The notes beneath the pieces are model-generated. The model had not been told where the DNA came from. It did no database searches and saw nothing but the letters and a program-made list of their open reading frames with translations. From positions 558,001 through 622,000 of the forward strand of contig NZ_CP157350.1 in NCBI RefSeq assembly GCF_051045985.1: a stretch of DNA of 64,000 bases, read 5' to 3'. This document shows positions 34,452 through 43,954 of the stretch, piece after piece. Each line of letters starts with the position of its first letter. The first letter of the stretch is position 1. Source of the DNA: Scardovia wiggsiae (lineage in GTDB: Bacteria > Actinomycetota > Actinomycetes > Actinomycetales > Bifidobacteriaceae). The position numbers and the translations under genes were made by a program.

Positions 34452-35873
34452 TCAGGATGCAGCATACCCGCCAACAGTCCCGGCAGGCTGGGTACCGTTT
34501 GCCAGTTTGGAAAACAGCGTATGGTTGGACTGTTCCGCAAGCCGGACACAGGATCCGAGACGGTAAGACGGCCTGTAATTCTGACTGGAATAATAGACGG
34601 TACCGGTCACGCCGCCCTCCCGCGTTGCACTCCTGAATGCCAGGGCCATCCGGACCATTGTCAGAGTCGATGTTTTCTGATCCACTGTAAGCGAAGAAAG
34701 CCCGGATTTCAGGACTTTCTGCAGCGTGAACGGGTTCGCAGCCACTGCGGGGGAGGCAGCTTTCTTTATGATTGCAGAAATGACCATGCGCTGGCGTTTT
34801 GTGCGTCCGAAATCACCTTCAGGATCCGAATACCTCATGCGGGACATTGCCAGAGCCGTGGTCCCCGAAGCCGTGTGGCATCCTGCTGTCCAGTTCAGGC
34901 CTGATTTTTCATCGTTGACAGTGCGGTCATAACAGAGCTCTACCCCTCCAAGCGCGTCAACTATCGTCTGGAGGCCTCCAAAACCGACTGATACGACATG
35001 GTCTATTTTCTGTCCGGTTATACCTTCAATTGCAGTTACAAGCTTGGGATATCCATACAGTTCTGCCACAGAATTGATCTTTGCCCCTTTGCCGTCAACT
35101 TCCACGTATGAATCCCTGGGTATGGAGATCAGTGAAGCGGGGCCGGAATCCGGTTTCGTGAGGACCATAACAGTGTCTGTCCTGAAGCCCGGGACCTGAT
35201 CGGCTGTCCCGCCGGTAGTCCCGTCACGTGCATCAGACCCCAGAATAAGCCAGGTACTGCCTTTTGTATCCGCAGCAGAAGACAGATAGTCCTTATGGTT
35301 AAGCTGGGAATTGACGTAGAACCATGCCCATCCGGCATATACAAGGAGGATAACGAGAAGCGCAATAATAACGCGGAAGATTATTTTTCCGATCCTGCGG
35401 GGTTTCCGTGGCGCGGATCCTGATGCAGGCGTTCCGTTGAAACCCGATCCGGAACCGGAGCCGGCGCCTGCCCCCTGGGCCCCGGGCGTACCTAGGTAAC
35501 TGCTGTCCGGCGGCTGCCTATAAGGGGAAGGAGATGCCGGCGGGATCGCTGGAGGTACAACATTGCTGCCGGATGAAGCGCTGCGTTGGCTCCGGGGCTG
35601 CCTGTCCGGTGCAAAAGAGTGCGGCTGTATGCCATCAGCCTGTATGCCGTCAGCAGAGGGGCGGGATATACGTCTGGAAGGGCTGCTGCTGGGTGCAAAC
35701 GATGGAGGGGCAGGCTCGGAAACCGCCGGCTGCCCGCTTCCATCCGCCCCATCAGCTGAGTTTCCTGCGGGAAGACCGCTGTCAGCCTGTGCAGAGCTCC
35801 CCTCACCGATTTTTTTCGGGGAAGGATGGAAGCTTGGCGGATCAACGGTATTACGGTCTTCAGAATCTGTCAT
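34452..35873 (-). CDS. LytR-CpsA-Psr (LCP) family cell-wall glycopolymer transferase
   Basis: LCP enzymes attach polymers from lipid carriers to peptidoglycan outside the membrane. The 473 residues have a long Ser/Pro-rich cytoplasmic N-terminus (~1-160), one membrane helix (IIFRVIIALLVILLVYAGWAW), and the LCP domain: LILGSDARDG, PGFRTDTVMVLT, SLISIPRDSYVEV, INSVAELYG, GGVELCYD, ALAMSRMRYSDPEGDFGRTKRQ. These include the conserved Asp and Arg residues for pyrophosphate and Mg. Two Cys (LCYD, AGCH) may form a disulfide. AAGGAGG precedes the start. Lies 26 bases after the next LCP gene, so the pair is an operon. Confidence 0.93.
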   Translation of the reverse strand: MTDSEDRNTVDPPSFHPSPKKIGEGSSAQADSGLPAGNSADGADGSGQPAVSEPAPPSFAPSSSPSRRISRPSADGIQADGIQPHSFAPDRQPRSQRSASSGSNVVPPAIPPASPSPYRQPPDSSYLGTPGAQGAGAGSGSGSGFNGTPASGSAPRKPRRIGKIIFRVIIALLVILLVYAGWAWFYVNSQLNHKDYLSSAADTKGSTWLILGSDARDGTTGGTADQVPGFRTDTVMVLTKPDSGPASLISIPRDSYVEVDGKGAKINSVAELYGYPKLVTAIEGITGQKIDHVVSVGFGGLQTIVDALGGVELCYDRTVNDEKSGLNWTAGCHTASGTTALAMSRMRYSDPEGDFGRTKRQRMVISAIIKKAASPAVAANPFTLQKVLKSGLSSLTVDQKTSTLTMVRMALAFRSATREGGVTGTVYYSSQNYRPSYRLGSCVRLAEQSNHTLFSKLANGTQPAGTVGGYAAS

Positions 35874-35899
35874 AGCCGGTCCTCCTTAAGCCGTACGGA

Positions 35900-37333
35900 T
35901 CAGTTGCTGATCTTGCAGATAGAGTGGTTTACATACTTCTCAGCCATGCCTATATACCAGCCCGTACGCGGGTCACGGATAGCGCCTGACTTTTTGTCAA
36001 CGATCCCGCCTGTTTTCGGATCAATAAGCGTCCCGTCCTGCTGCGTGACCAGCCCTGTATCGGGATCAACGGAAGATCCGGCTGATGGGGATGAAGAAGG
36101 CTGGTTTGCGGAAGGGCTGGAAGACGACTGCTGGGAAGATGGGCTTCCTGAAGAGCCCTCTGGGCTTGCTTGCGAAGAGCCGGACGATGAAGAGCCTGTC
36201 TGGCCGGAAGGGGATGGATCGGTCAGAGGGCGGTCCTGGGCAATCTTCTTCCATACAGCAGGAGCCTCTGCTGTCCACTGCACGCGGTTCGGGTTAACCG
36301 GCGAGGTCTCTACAGGTATAGTCTGTGTGTATATGCCGGAAGTTTTCAGGCCGGACATGCTGCCTGCCAGCCCCATAAGAACGTTGATATCTGCGAGCCC
36401 GCTGCTCATATTCAGGGATTCAAGAGCAGATTTCGCCATCTGATACAGCTGGTCTGTCTGTGTGAACAGGTTCTTCCGTGTTGCTTCCCGTAAAAGCATT
36501 TTTACAAGGTACTGCTGACGTATAGTGCGCATAACATCCGATCCGTCTCCCAGGCCGTGGCGTATGCGCGCATATTGGGTTGCCTGGACACCGTTAAGAT
36601 GGTGCAGGCCTTTCGTAAGGGAAAGGTTAGTATAGGAGTCCCTGAAATCCTGGGTCACACAGATATCTACACCATGCAGGGCATTGATCATGGTGCTCAG
36701 GCCTGAAAAGTCAACGACAATGAACTGTTTGATCTTGAGCCCGGTGAGATGGTTCACAGCATTCATCGTGCAGCTGGCAGCCGAGGAGATGTCACCGCCC
36801 TTGGCATAAGCATTTGCAAAAATTGAATTGAACATAACGTTGTTCCGAGCGGGGAGGGTACCTTTTGACGTAGCACAGGACGGTATGCTGACCAGCGAAT
36901 CACGGGGGATGGAGACAAGGTCAACGAATTTCCTGTCAGCGGATATATGCATGACCATTGTCGTGTCAGCCTGGTGGTTCTGGGCATCAGCCGGATTGTT
37001 ATCACCAATGAGGGAACCATTATTGCCTTCCCGTGCATCCTGCCCTATGACCAAGATATCAAGGGGCTTCCCCTTGTTGGGATCAACGGCTGTTTTGACT
37101 ACATGGCCATGGGAATCGATCACCGTTGTTGAGGCTTTGGTCACAGCATTGCTCAGGTCAAGATACAGTGCGCCGGCAGCTACAATAATAAAAGCGAGTA
37201 CGCCTATAAGGAACATGCTGATAAAGCGGGCCAGGCGCTTTCCTGTAAGGAAATTTACTGCATGGAGGGGAGGGTCATATGAGTTGATCTGCAGCAATGT
37301 ATGACGGCGCTGGTGATCATAAGATGAGGCCAT
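35900..37333 (-). CDS. LytR-CpsA-Psr (LCP) family protein, second copy
   Basis: A 477-residue LCP protein with a short cytoplasmic N-terminus, one helix (~38-58, MFLIGVLAFIIVAAGALYL) and the catalytic domain: ILVIGQDAREGN, ADTTMVMHIS, DLVSIPRDSLVSIPSC, FNSIFANAYAKGG, GVDICVTQDF, ATQYARIRHGLGDGSDVMRTIRQQ. The C-terminal ~110 residues are a Ser/Gly/Pro-rich stalk, followed by VDPDTGLVTQQDG-like repeats (DPxTG turns at about 430-460). Sequence differs enough from the upstream-facing copy to suggest an old duplication with a different polymer or acceptor. AAAGGA precedes the start. Confidence 0.92.
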   Translation of the reverse strand: MASSYDHQRRHTLLQINSYDPPLHAVNFLTGKRLARFISMFLIGVLAFIIVAAGALYLDLSNAVTKASTTVIDSHGHVVKTAVDPNKGKPLDILVIGQDAREGNNGSLIGDNNPADAQNHQADTTMVMHISADRKFVDLVSIPRDSLVSIPSCATSKGTLPARNNVMFNSIFANAYAKGGDISSAASCTMNAVNHLTGLKIKQFIVVDFSGLSTMINALHGVDICVTQDFRDSYTNLSLTKGLHHLNGVQATQYARIRHGLGDGSDVMRTIRQQYLVKMLLREATRKNLFTQTDQLYQMAKSALESLNMSSGLADINVLMGLAGSMSGLKTSGIYTQTIPVETSPVNPNRVQWTAEAPAVWKKIAQDRPLTDPSPSGQTGSSSSGSSQASPEGSSGSPSSQQSSSSPSANQPSSSPSAGSSVDPDTGLVTQQDGTLIDPKTGGIVDKKSGAIRDPRTGWYIGMAEKYVNHSICKISN

Positions 37334-37570
37334 GCGTGGATCCTTTTTGATAAACGATACAGAAATACAGTTTCATATTCTAAACTGTTGACTGCCTATA
37401 TAATACTGCTTTGTTGAAATCTCACTTAAACATTACATTTAAAGCGGCGCCAGTGATTAAAAGTCCTAAAGGTAAAGAAAACGTCCTGATTTGGGGATTT
37501 CAGTAGTATCTCCGGGAATTTTTAATAAAGTTGAGTACAGATAATACTCAGATAGTGCAAGGTGTGCGGT
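37334..37570. promoter_or_regulatory. Divergent A/T-rich promoter region between LCP operon and glycosyltransferase operon
   Basis: This 237-base gap separates two divergent envelope operons. It is A/T-rich, with TATAAT at about 37400. Close to the right-hand gene is an inverted repeat, TGAGTA-CAGATAA-TACTCA (37532-37550), 20 bases before the start codon. I cannot place a complete -35/-10 pair with confidence. Confidence 0.4.
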
Positions 37571-40500
37571 ATGGATGGTTCAATGGCTGGCGGAAACGGC
37601 GGGCCTCAGGAGGCAGTGCGCGGGATGCGGGATTCCGGCAGCGAAGTAGGTAAAGCCTCACTTGCTGATACCGTGGCTGAGGCTGTTGCCCAATCAGAAA
37701 ACAGCACCAGGGCTGCTACCGTCAGCACTTCGCTTGCGGCGGTGGTTACACTTGAAGATGACCTCCGGTATTTCCCGGAGACGCTGGTATCCCTCCTGAG
37801 ACAGACAGTACTGCCTTCTGAGATATTCCTTGCATACTGCGGCCAGGTGCATATTTCCCATATTGCTTCCGGCAGCTGCCGTAATATCATGGTTCCGGCG
37901 CACGGCGGTACGGTGAAGATCAGAGTGATTCCCGTTAAGGCAGGCTCTTTTATTGCTGCCGTTGACGGTGCGCTCAATTATGCGCGTGATAATGGGATAA
38001 TTTCCAACCGTGTCAGGCAGCTTCTGCTGTTGCATGATGATTCACGGCCTGTGGGGGAGCAGTATATTGAGTCCCTTACAGAGGCGCAGCGTAATAACCC
38101 CAGTGCTTCTGTTATTGGTACGAAGCAGATGGGCTGGGACGGTGAAACCCTGCATAATGCAGGATATTACGCCGCACCAGGCCACAGAGTCAACAGCCTT
38201 GTTGTTGATGGGGAACAGGACCAGGAACAGTACGATTCGCGCAGTGATGTTTTTGCCGTTTCGCTTTCCGGTGCACTTGTGGATATGGATGTGTGGCTTC
38301 ATGCTTCTGACGGGAACTATCCGTTCGGCACGTTCGGGCAGTCCCGTGATTTCTGCCGGCGTGTGTGCCTCGGCGGCGGCCGCGCTATTATTGCCCCACA
38401 GGTGAAAACGGCACACCTCCGGGCCCGCTTCGAAGGCATGCGTACCCAGAAAGGGCAGCCGGCCGGCCATGGGAGCGGGGCTCCGGTACCGAGCTACGGC
38501 GCGCAGGCGAAGGCGCGTGATACATACTATTATTCTGATATTTCCGTTATCCGCTGGCCTCTTTCATGGTTTTGGAAATGGCTGAGCTCTTTTATCCTGT
38601 TCGCAAAACTCCTCGGACGCAAGCAGGTGTATCAGGCATGCGTTGAGTTGTGCGCCCCCTGGAGGGATCTTGGGAATATTTTTACAATGATATCTGCACG
38701 CATGAGGGTAGCATCGCACAGCAGAGTCTCAGCACGGGATCTTTCCCTGCTCAGTGTTTCCCGCGACCGTGTCAAATCGTGGGATGACCGTGTACGTGCT
38801 TTTTCAGATGAAGGCAGCAATATTGTCCTTGATCCGCTGGCTAAAGCCCATCTGCGCGCCCGCAAACGCATACGGTATACATGGGCAGCAATAATGGCAG
38901 CTGTGATGCTGGCCGTCGGGCTGGCTGTAAATTTCGGGATTTTGCGGGCCGCCTTTACCGGCAGCGTTTTATCATCAGTATCCCTTACCCCTTCAGGTGC
39001 CACACTTGGGCAGCTTGTCCGCTCAGCGACTTCATACTGGTCATATGCGTCAGGTTTAGGGGCACATGCTGCCCCAGCCCCTTTTTCCCTGGTCCTTCTG
39101 ATTATGTCACTGGTAATATTAGGGCATGTCGAGTATGCGCCGACTGTAATCATCCTTCTGGCTGCGCCCTGTGCCGCCCTTAGTTTCTGGGCGCTGGCGG
39201 GGACAGTGACCCGATCCAATGCCGTCCGTATAACGGCGGGCTGTGCGTGGGCCGCAGGCGGGATGTTTATGGGCTTTTATTCATTGGGGAACCTTCCCCT
39301 GCTGGTATCTTCCGTTTTCCTTCCTGCATCAGTTGCATTTACCCTTAAAGCATTGGGGATGTACCGCACTGAGGAGCCCGAAAGGCCTGCCCCTTCTGCG
39401 CAGAACGGGGCGTGTGCGGCACTGTGCTTTATGGCTGCAGCTTTATGCGAACCTCAGCTGATGATCGTTTGGGCTGTTTCCTGTGCCGCATTCGCGCTTT
39501 TTGCAAGGTCGCATAAATCTTATCTCCTCCTTATCCCGATACCTGCCCTCGCCGCACTGCTCCCTACGGTTATTGATGTTATCCGCTATTGGGATAAAGG
39601 AGCCTGGCGCCAGATATTTATAGATGTGAATACGGCCAGCCCTGCAGCTGCAGGAAGCAGCGCTACATCCCTTCTCGGCCAGATGCGCGCTGTTTTCAGC
39701 CCCGGGAATTTTACAGGAGGCGGCGCAGTGTCGGCAGCAGTACTGTGGGCAGCCGCTATAGGCTTTGCAGTGATCGCGGTACTGAGCGTGGTATCGCTTT
39801 TCCTCCCTATCGTCCTGCGCGCCTCCCGTATGATGTGGTCCCTGATGCTTGGAGGGGCTTTGGCGGCAGTACTGTCTTCCCGGGTCACCATAGCCGTGGA
39901 TGCCGGGGGGTATTCGAAGGGGTCGGTAATGCCGGGGCTGATGGTTATCCTGCTTGGGATGCTGGCCTGCGCATGTATGACAGCCGGTACAGGTGTAAAA
40001 ACATTCACCGCCTTTTCGCGCAGGATCACCAGCGAAGGTACGGTAGAATCTGCTGCCGTGCTGAATCCCGCAGTTTTAGCGGGAAGAGGGGTTATAGCGG
40101 TTATCCTTGCGCTATGCTCCGCAGCCTGGGCATGGTCAGGGTTTGCCGCTCCTGCGGCTCCCGGCAGGATTACTGCCTCGCGGGACCAGCTTCCCGCCGT
40201 TGTCCAGGACTATCTGGCATCAAATCCTGCGCGGCGCGTACTTGCAGTTGATGCTTCTGTTGCACAGGATCTTACTTATCATTCCATGGCCACTTCCCGC
40301 GGTGATATCCTTGATATCAATCCCAGCATACAGGCGCAGTCAGTCTCCTACAGATTGGGACAGAAAGTTTCTCCTTCAGTGCAGGCAGCCGAGGATACCG
40401 GCAGGAAAATATCATCCGCACTTTCCCTGCTTATTGCAGGCGCCAGCTCTTCCGCTGTCGATCAGCTGAGTTCCCTGGGATTTGGGGGGATATATGTTGT

Positions 40501-40768
40501 GCATACTGCTGAGGACGGTTCGGCACAGCTTATTTCGCACCTTATTGCCAGCAATGGTACTGAAAGTGTTGTAAGTACCGCGCAGGGGACCTATATCCGT
40601 TTTTCTGTGGATGATACGAATACGCATGGAATCAGCCTCAGCCGGGAAACCATGTATTCCAGATCACCATGGCGGTATGCATGGATCGCAGTTATGGCCG
40701 TCACCCTTATCATATATTGTATTGTCGCTTTCCCGCGCAGAAACCGCTATAGTCAGGAGCAGGCATAA
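37571..40768 (+). CDS. Glycosyltransferase family 2 with large multi-pass membrane region
   Basis: Large actinobacterial envelope glycosyltransferase. The 1065 residues begin with a Gly/Ser-rich tail and then a GT-A domain (~50-330): VTLEDDLRYFPETL, LLLHDDSRP (the acidic nucleotide-sugar motif), VIGTKQMGWDGETLHNAGY, DVFAVSLSGALVDM, GQSRDFCRR. A helical hinge follows, then about twelve hydrophobic helices from ~440 to 850 and a ~200-residue extracellular end with one terminal helix. ATG 37571 is chosen over GTG 37562 because AAGGTG precedes it. The stop overlaps the DUF5719 start by one base, so the two are coupled. The sugar and acceptor are unknown. Confidence 0.9.
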   Translation: MDGSMAGGNGGPQEAVRGMRDSGSEVGKASLADTVAEAVAQSENSTRAATVSTSLAAVVTLEDDLRYFPETLVSLLRQTVLPSEIFLAYCGQVHISHIASGSCRNIMVPAHGGTVKIRVIPVKAGSFIAAVDGALNYARDNGIISNRVRQLLLLHDDSRPVGEQYIESLTEAQRNNPSASVIGTKQMGWDGETLHNAGYYAAPGHRVNSLVVDGEQDQEQYDSRSDVFAVSLSGALVDMDVWLHASDGNYPFGTFGQSRDFCRRVCLGGGRAIIAPQVKTAHLRARFEGMRTQKGQPAGHGSGAPVPSYGAQAKARDTYYYSDISVIRWPLSWFWKWLSSFILFAKLLGRKQVYQACVELCAPWRDLGNIFTMISARMRVASHSRVSARDLSLLSVSRDRVKSWDDRVRAFSDEGSNIVLDPLAKAHLRARKRIRYTWAAIMAAVMLAVGLAVNFGILRAAFTGSVLSSVSLTPSGATLGQLVRSATSYWSYASGLGAHAAPAPFSLVLLIMSLVILGHVEYAPTVIILLAAPCAALSFWALAGTVTRSNAVRITAGCAWAAGGMFMGFYSLGNLPLLVSSVFLPASVAFTLKALGMYRTEEPERPAPSAQNGACAALCFMAAALCEPQLMIVWAVSCAAFALFARSHKSYLLLIPIPALAALLPTVIDVIRYWDKGAWRQIFIDVNTASPAAAGSSATSLLGQMRAVFSPGNFTGGGAVSAAVLWAAAIGFAVIAVLSVVSLFLPIVLRASRMMWSLMLGGALAAVLSSRVTIAVDAGGYSKGSVMPGLMVILLGMLACACMTAGTGVKTFTAFSRRITSEGTVESAAVLNPAVLAGRGVIAVILALCSAAWAWSGFAAPAAPGRITASRDQLPAVVQDYLASNPARRVLAVDASVAQDLTYHSMATSRGDILDINPSIQAQSVSYRLGQKVSPSVQAAEDTGRKISSALSLLIAGASSSAVDQLSSLGFGGIYVVHTAEDGSAQLISHLIASNGTESVVSTAQGTYIRFSVDDTNTHGISLSRETMYSRSPWRYAWIAVMAVTLIIYCIVAFPRRNRYSQEQA

Positions 40769-42468
40769 TGGCAGACAGCAGAAATACAGCTCGTCCCGCA
40801 TCAAGTGCGCAGGGAATACGGCTTGCGCGGCGCGCAGGTAAAGCTGCCGGCGCACTGGTTTCGCTGTGTATCCTCGTCGGGCTTTTCGCCTATCTTATCC
40901 TTTTTACCCCCCTTGCCGGCCTCAATGATCCGCAGGCAGCTGCGGTGAAAGGGGAATATCGGGTGGCTCAGCTTGAGGCAGGCCGTATCTGCCCTGCACG
41001 GATGTCTCTGGCAGATCCTGGAGCATACGGCGATGAAAGCTTCCGCACAAATGCAGGGAATATCGAGTCTTCGCTCCGGGCAGCAGCAGTCGGTTCGGTA
41101 GCCGGATCCACAGTGTCTGCGCTTAACGGGCAGGATACGGCTGCGCTTACGCATTCCGGGCCATCTTCCGGATCGCAGGCGTATCCTTCCTCCTCAAGCC
41201 CCTCCGATACATCAGATACTCCATCTGCCAATACGCTTTCCAATCCCCAGGGGGCTCCCTCCCATACCCCAGGCTCACTGTATACCCTCAACAGGGATGC
41301 CAACAGCGGTCCTGCCGTTATGGATACCACTTTCCTTAAGGCTGACGCAGGCACGGGTTCTGCAGGGTCGGTAGTGTCATGGGCAACGCAGGGCGACCTG
41401 CGGGGGATATCTTCGGCTTCATGTGTGCAGCCCCAGCTTGTCCAGAGTTTCCTCTCACTGCCTACCCGTACCGGATGGGCTCAGAAACTTGTGCTTATGA
41501 ACGCATCATCAAAAGCGACAGTTGCCACTGTTTCCGTCCATGGGACTTCAGGGGCATCTGCGCTCGCATTATCATCAAATAGTACGGTTACTGTGGGGGC
41601 AAGGTCACAGGCTGTTGTTGACCTGTCAGCTGCAGCTTCAGGGCAGGACGGGCTGTATGTTACGGTCAGGAGTTCTGCAGCCCCGTTAGCAGGGGTCATC
41701 ACTGCAACACATATGGATGGGCTTAATCCGCAGGGATCGGATTATATTACCCCGCTTCCTGCGGCTTCGAACAGGCAGGTTATAGGTACGCTGGGCGGCG
41801 GCAGGTCTGCTTCTGTGATCGTCTACAGTGCGGAATCAGGTAATGTGCGGATATCGTGGATCACTTCTGACGGTGTTGAAAATGCCAGGACAGCCAGCGT
41901 TGAGGGGGGGAAGGTCACTGTTGTATCCCTGGGGGATATCCCTGATAATGCCAAAGCCCTTCAGGCGGAATCGGATACAGGGATTTCGGCGGCTGCAGTG
42001 AGCAGTACAGGCACCCCGGAACAGGGCGATTTCGCGTTCATTCCCTCCCAGGCCCCTGCCTCCCATTCTGTTGTGGCGATACCTGATAAGGCCGGCGGGA
42101 CCCTCACCGTGACCAATACCGGACAGGACGATGCGGAAGTTACGGTTTCAGGGTATGGCCCGGCGGGATCATATGCGGGATCAAAAAATATTACTGTCAA
42201 GGCCGGTACATCGCAGGTTTTTGCCCCGTCAGATATTGCTGAAAATGCAGCAGTCCTTACGGTGGATACCGGGAAAAGCGCGGCAGACAGCTCTGCCGGC
42301 ACTGCCAGCAGGGCATCGCAGCGGAGGGCAGCAATAACTATGTCTTTGGCAGTTACAGTCAAAGATGTATCAGATGCTTCTGTAAACGGTATTTCTGCAT
42401 TGAATGCTGCGAGCCTTGATCCCCCATCCCAGAATGTTGCCGTACGCAACGGGATCGTGGTCAGATAG
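40768..42468 (+). CDS. DUF5719 family membrane-anchored extracellular protein
   Basis: Partner of the preceding glycosyltransferase in many actinobacteria; role unknown. The 566 residues have one helix near the N-terminus (~30-52, GALVSLCILVGLFAYLILF) and a long Ser/Thr/Gly-rich outer part predicted to be beta-rich, with Trp-containing blocks (GWAQKLVLMNASSKATVATV, ITPLPAASNRQVIGTLGG, VRISWITSDGVENARTASV). A Ser/Pro linker lies at ~130-160. AGGAG precedes the ATG, which shares a base with the previous stop. Confidence 0.88.
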   Translation: MADSRNTARPASSAQGIRLARRAGKAAGALVSLCILVGLFAYLILFTPLAGLNDPQAAAVKGEYRVAQLEAGRICPARMSLADPGAYGDESFRTNAGNIESSLRAAAVGSVAGSTVSALNGQDTAALTHSGPSSGSQAYPSSSSPSDTSDTPSANTLSNPQGAPSHTPGSLYTLNRDANSGPAVMDTTFLKADAGTGSAGSVVSWATQGDLRGISSASCVQPQLVQSFLSLPTRTGWAQKLVLMNASSKATVATVSVHGTSGASALALSSNSTVTVGARSQAVVDLSAAASGQDGLYVTVRSSAAPLAGVITATHMDGLNPQGSDYITPLPAASNRQVIGTLGGGRSASVIVYSAESGNVRISWITSDGVENARTASVEGGKVTVVSLGDIPDNAKALQAESDTGISAAAVSSTGTPEQGDFAFIPSQAPASHSVVAIPDKAGGTLTVTNTGQDDAEVTVSGYGPAGSYAGSKNITVKAGTSQVFAPSDIAENAAVLTVDTGKSAADSSAGTASRASQRRAAITMSLAVTVKDVSDASVNGISALNAASLDPPSQNVAVRNGIVVR

Positions 42469-42522
42469 GGTAGGGGACGGCCTGTATCCCAGGGGAGCAG
42501 GGTCCTCATCCCCGTGCAGGCT

Positions 42523-43041
42523 TCAGAACAAGGGATCAGGGTCAATATCTTCGGGGCTTTTGCCCGACAGCCCTGCCAGTTGGCGCACGATCTCGTCATG
42601 GACTATGTATTCAAGTTCTATACGGTTCCGTGTGGCGGACTGGATCGGCAGGCGGTATAGGATTATCCTGGCCGGTTCATCATGCCCGGCAGCATAAGAT
42701 ACTGAAAACTGCACAGCCGGCTCTTCCCATGGCACCAGGTTTGCTGCAGGCACATCTTCAACAAGGAATTCAGTTGATGCAATAAGGTCCGGCCACCCAG
42801 CTGCCAGACGTTTTAACTGGGCTGCAACCACAGAATCGAACAGGCCCGCGCGTGTCCGGTAATGCGGCAGATGCCTTCCAAACTGCGGCTGCCGCGGCCC
42901 CCGCCCATGGGGATCCCTGTATCTGCGTGCCTCCCACGGACGGGGTTCTGATGCATCTGGTGACGGGTTTTCTGTATGGCCTGGATGGGGCAGTGGAGTG
43001 CCGTTCATTCTTCCATGGTACCCTATCCACGGTAGTATCAT
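42523..43041 (-). CDS. Metallopeptidase (zincin)-family protein with degraded active-site motif
   Basis: The gene belongs to the short actinobacterial metallopeptidase family that accompanies DUF5719 and mannose genes (Rv3259-like; from memory). The C-terminal half matches the fold: LFDSVVAAQLKRLA, TEFLVEDVPAANLVPWEE, PARIILYRLPIQ. The helix that should carry HExxH reads YIVHDEIVRQLAGL, so the two zinc His are replaced (D-E-I-V-R) and activity is doubtful. The first ~60 residues are Pro/His/Arg-rich. Start 43041 is uncertain; ATG 43008 with GGAAGA upstream is an alternative. Confidence 0.8.
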   Translation of the reverse strand: MILPWIGYHGRMNGTPLPHPGHTENPSPDASEPRPWEARRYRDPHGRGPRQPQFGRHLPHYRTRAGLFDSVVAAQLKRLAAGWPDLIASTEFLVEDVPAANLVPWEEPAVQFSVSYAAGHDEPARIILYRLPIQSATRNRIELEYIVHDEIVRQLAGLSGKSPEDIDPDPLF

Positions 43042-43117
43042 AGCTGAAAACGGCCAATGGATGCAGTTAACGATGTGGCATAATGGGTAAGGTCGGCAGC
43101 AGCAACTGGGAGGTACT

Positions 43118-43954
43118 ATGGGTAATATTTTCCCAACATGGGACAGTATAGATTATGAGTACCTTGCGCAGAAGGCCAGGGTGGTCGCCTTCGACCTGGA
43201 CGGTACCCTTGCCCGCTCCAAAATGCCTATGAAACCGCCTGTTGCCAGGCTTTTCAGCGATCTGACGCATCTCTGCCCTGTTGCTGTTATTTCGGGAGGG
43301 AAGTGGGGCCTTATCGACAGCCAGGTCCTTTCCATGGTGTCCGGTACCGCACGGTTGTTAAACCTCCATCTTATGCCGACAACCGGGACCCGTTACTATA
43401 CGTGGAATGGGGAGGGCTGGGAATGCCGGTATGAGATCACTATTGACGGGGATCTTAAGCAGAAAGTGATGGAATCGCTGAAATCACGCGCACAGCAGCT
43501 GGGACTGTGGTATGACGATTCGCGTGTGTGGTCGGACCGTATTGAAGACAGGGGATCGCAGATCACTTTTTCGGCGTTGGGGCAGCAGGCCCCTGTTGAT
43601 GAAAAAGAGAAATGGGACCCTGACGGCTCCAGGCGTGAAGCCCTGGCTAAAGCTGTTGCTTCTGACCTTCCCGAGCTGACTGTACGTGCGGGAGGCTCTA
43701 CCAGTATAGATGTTTCTGTGAAAGGTATTGATAAGGCCTACGCAGTTCGTAAACTTGCTGAGGCCATGGAATGTGATATCCCTGATATCGTTTTTGTAGG
43801 GGACCGTATGTCTCCTGAGGGCAACGATTATCCGGCTGCTGCCGCGGGGACCTATGCCGTTAAAGTCACGGGCCCGGAAGACACTGAAAAGTTTATCAGC
43901 CGTTTTATTGATGCGCGGAGAAAGTCGGGCGCTGTTTCCACGATGCATGCCTGA
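43118..43954 (+). CDS. HAD-IIB family phosphatase/mutase, eukaryotic phosphomannomutase-like
   Basis: A cytoplasmic HAD enzyme acting on a phosphorylated sugar. The 278 residues have motif I AFDLDGTLARSKM (nucleophile and acid Asp), motif II VAVISGGKWG, a cap domain, motif III Lys in VSVKGIDKAYAVRKL, and motif IV FVGDRMSPEGNDYPA. The arrangement of the cap (SQITFSALGQ) and the SPEGND loop resembles eukaryotic PMM2. Mannose-phosphate isomerisation would fit the envelope glycan genes around it, but this is inference. GGGAGGT lies 4 bases before the ATG. Confidence 0.88.
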   Translation: MGNIFPTWDSIDYEYLAQKARVVAFDLDGTLARSKMPMKPPVARLFSDLTHLCPVAVISGGKWGLIDSQVLSMVSGTARLLNLHLMPTTGTRYYTWNGEGWECRYEITIDGDLKQKVMESLKSRAQQLGLWYDDSRVWSDRIEDRGSQITFSALGQQAPVDEKEKWDPDGSRREALAKAVASDLPELTVRAGGSTSIDVSVKGIDKAYAVRKLAEAMECDIPDIVFVGDRMSPEGNDYPAAAAGTYAVKVTGPEDTEKFISRFIDARRKSGAVSTMHA

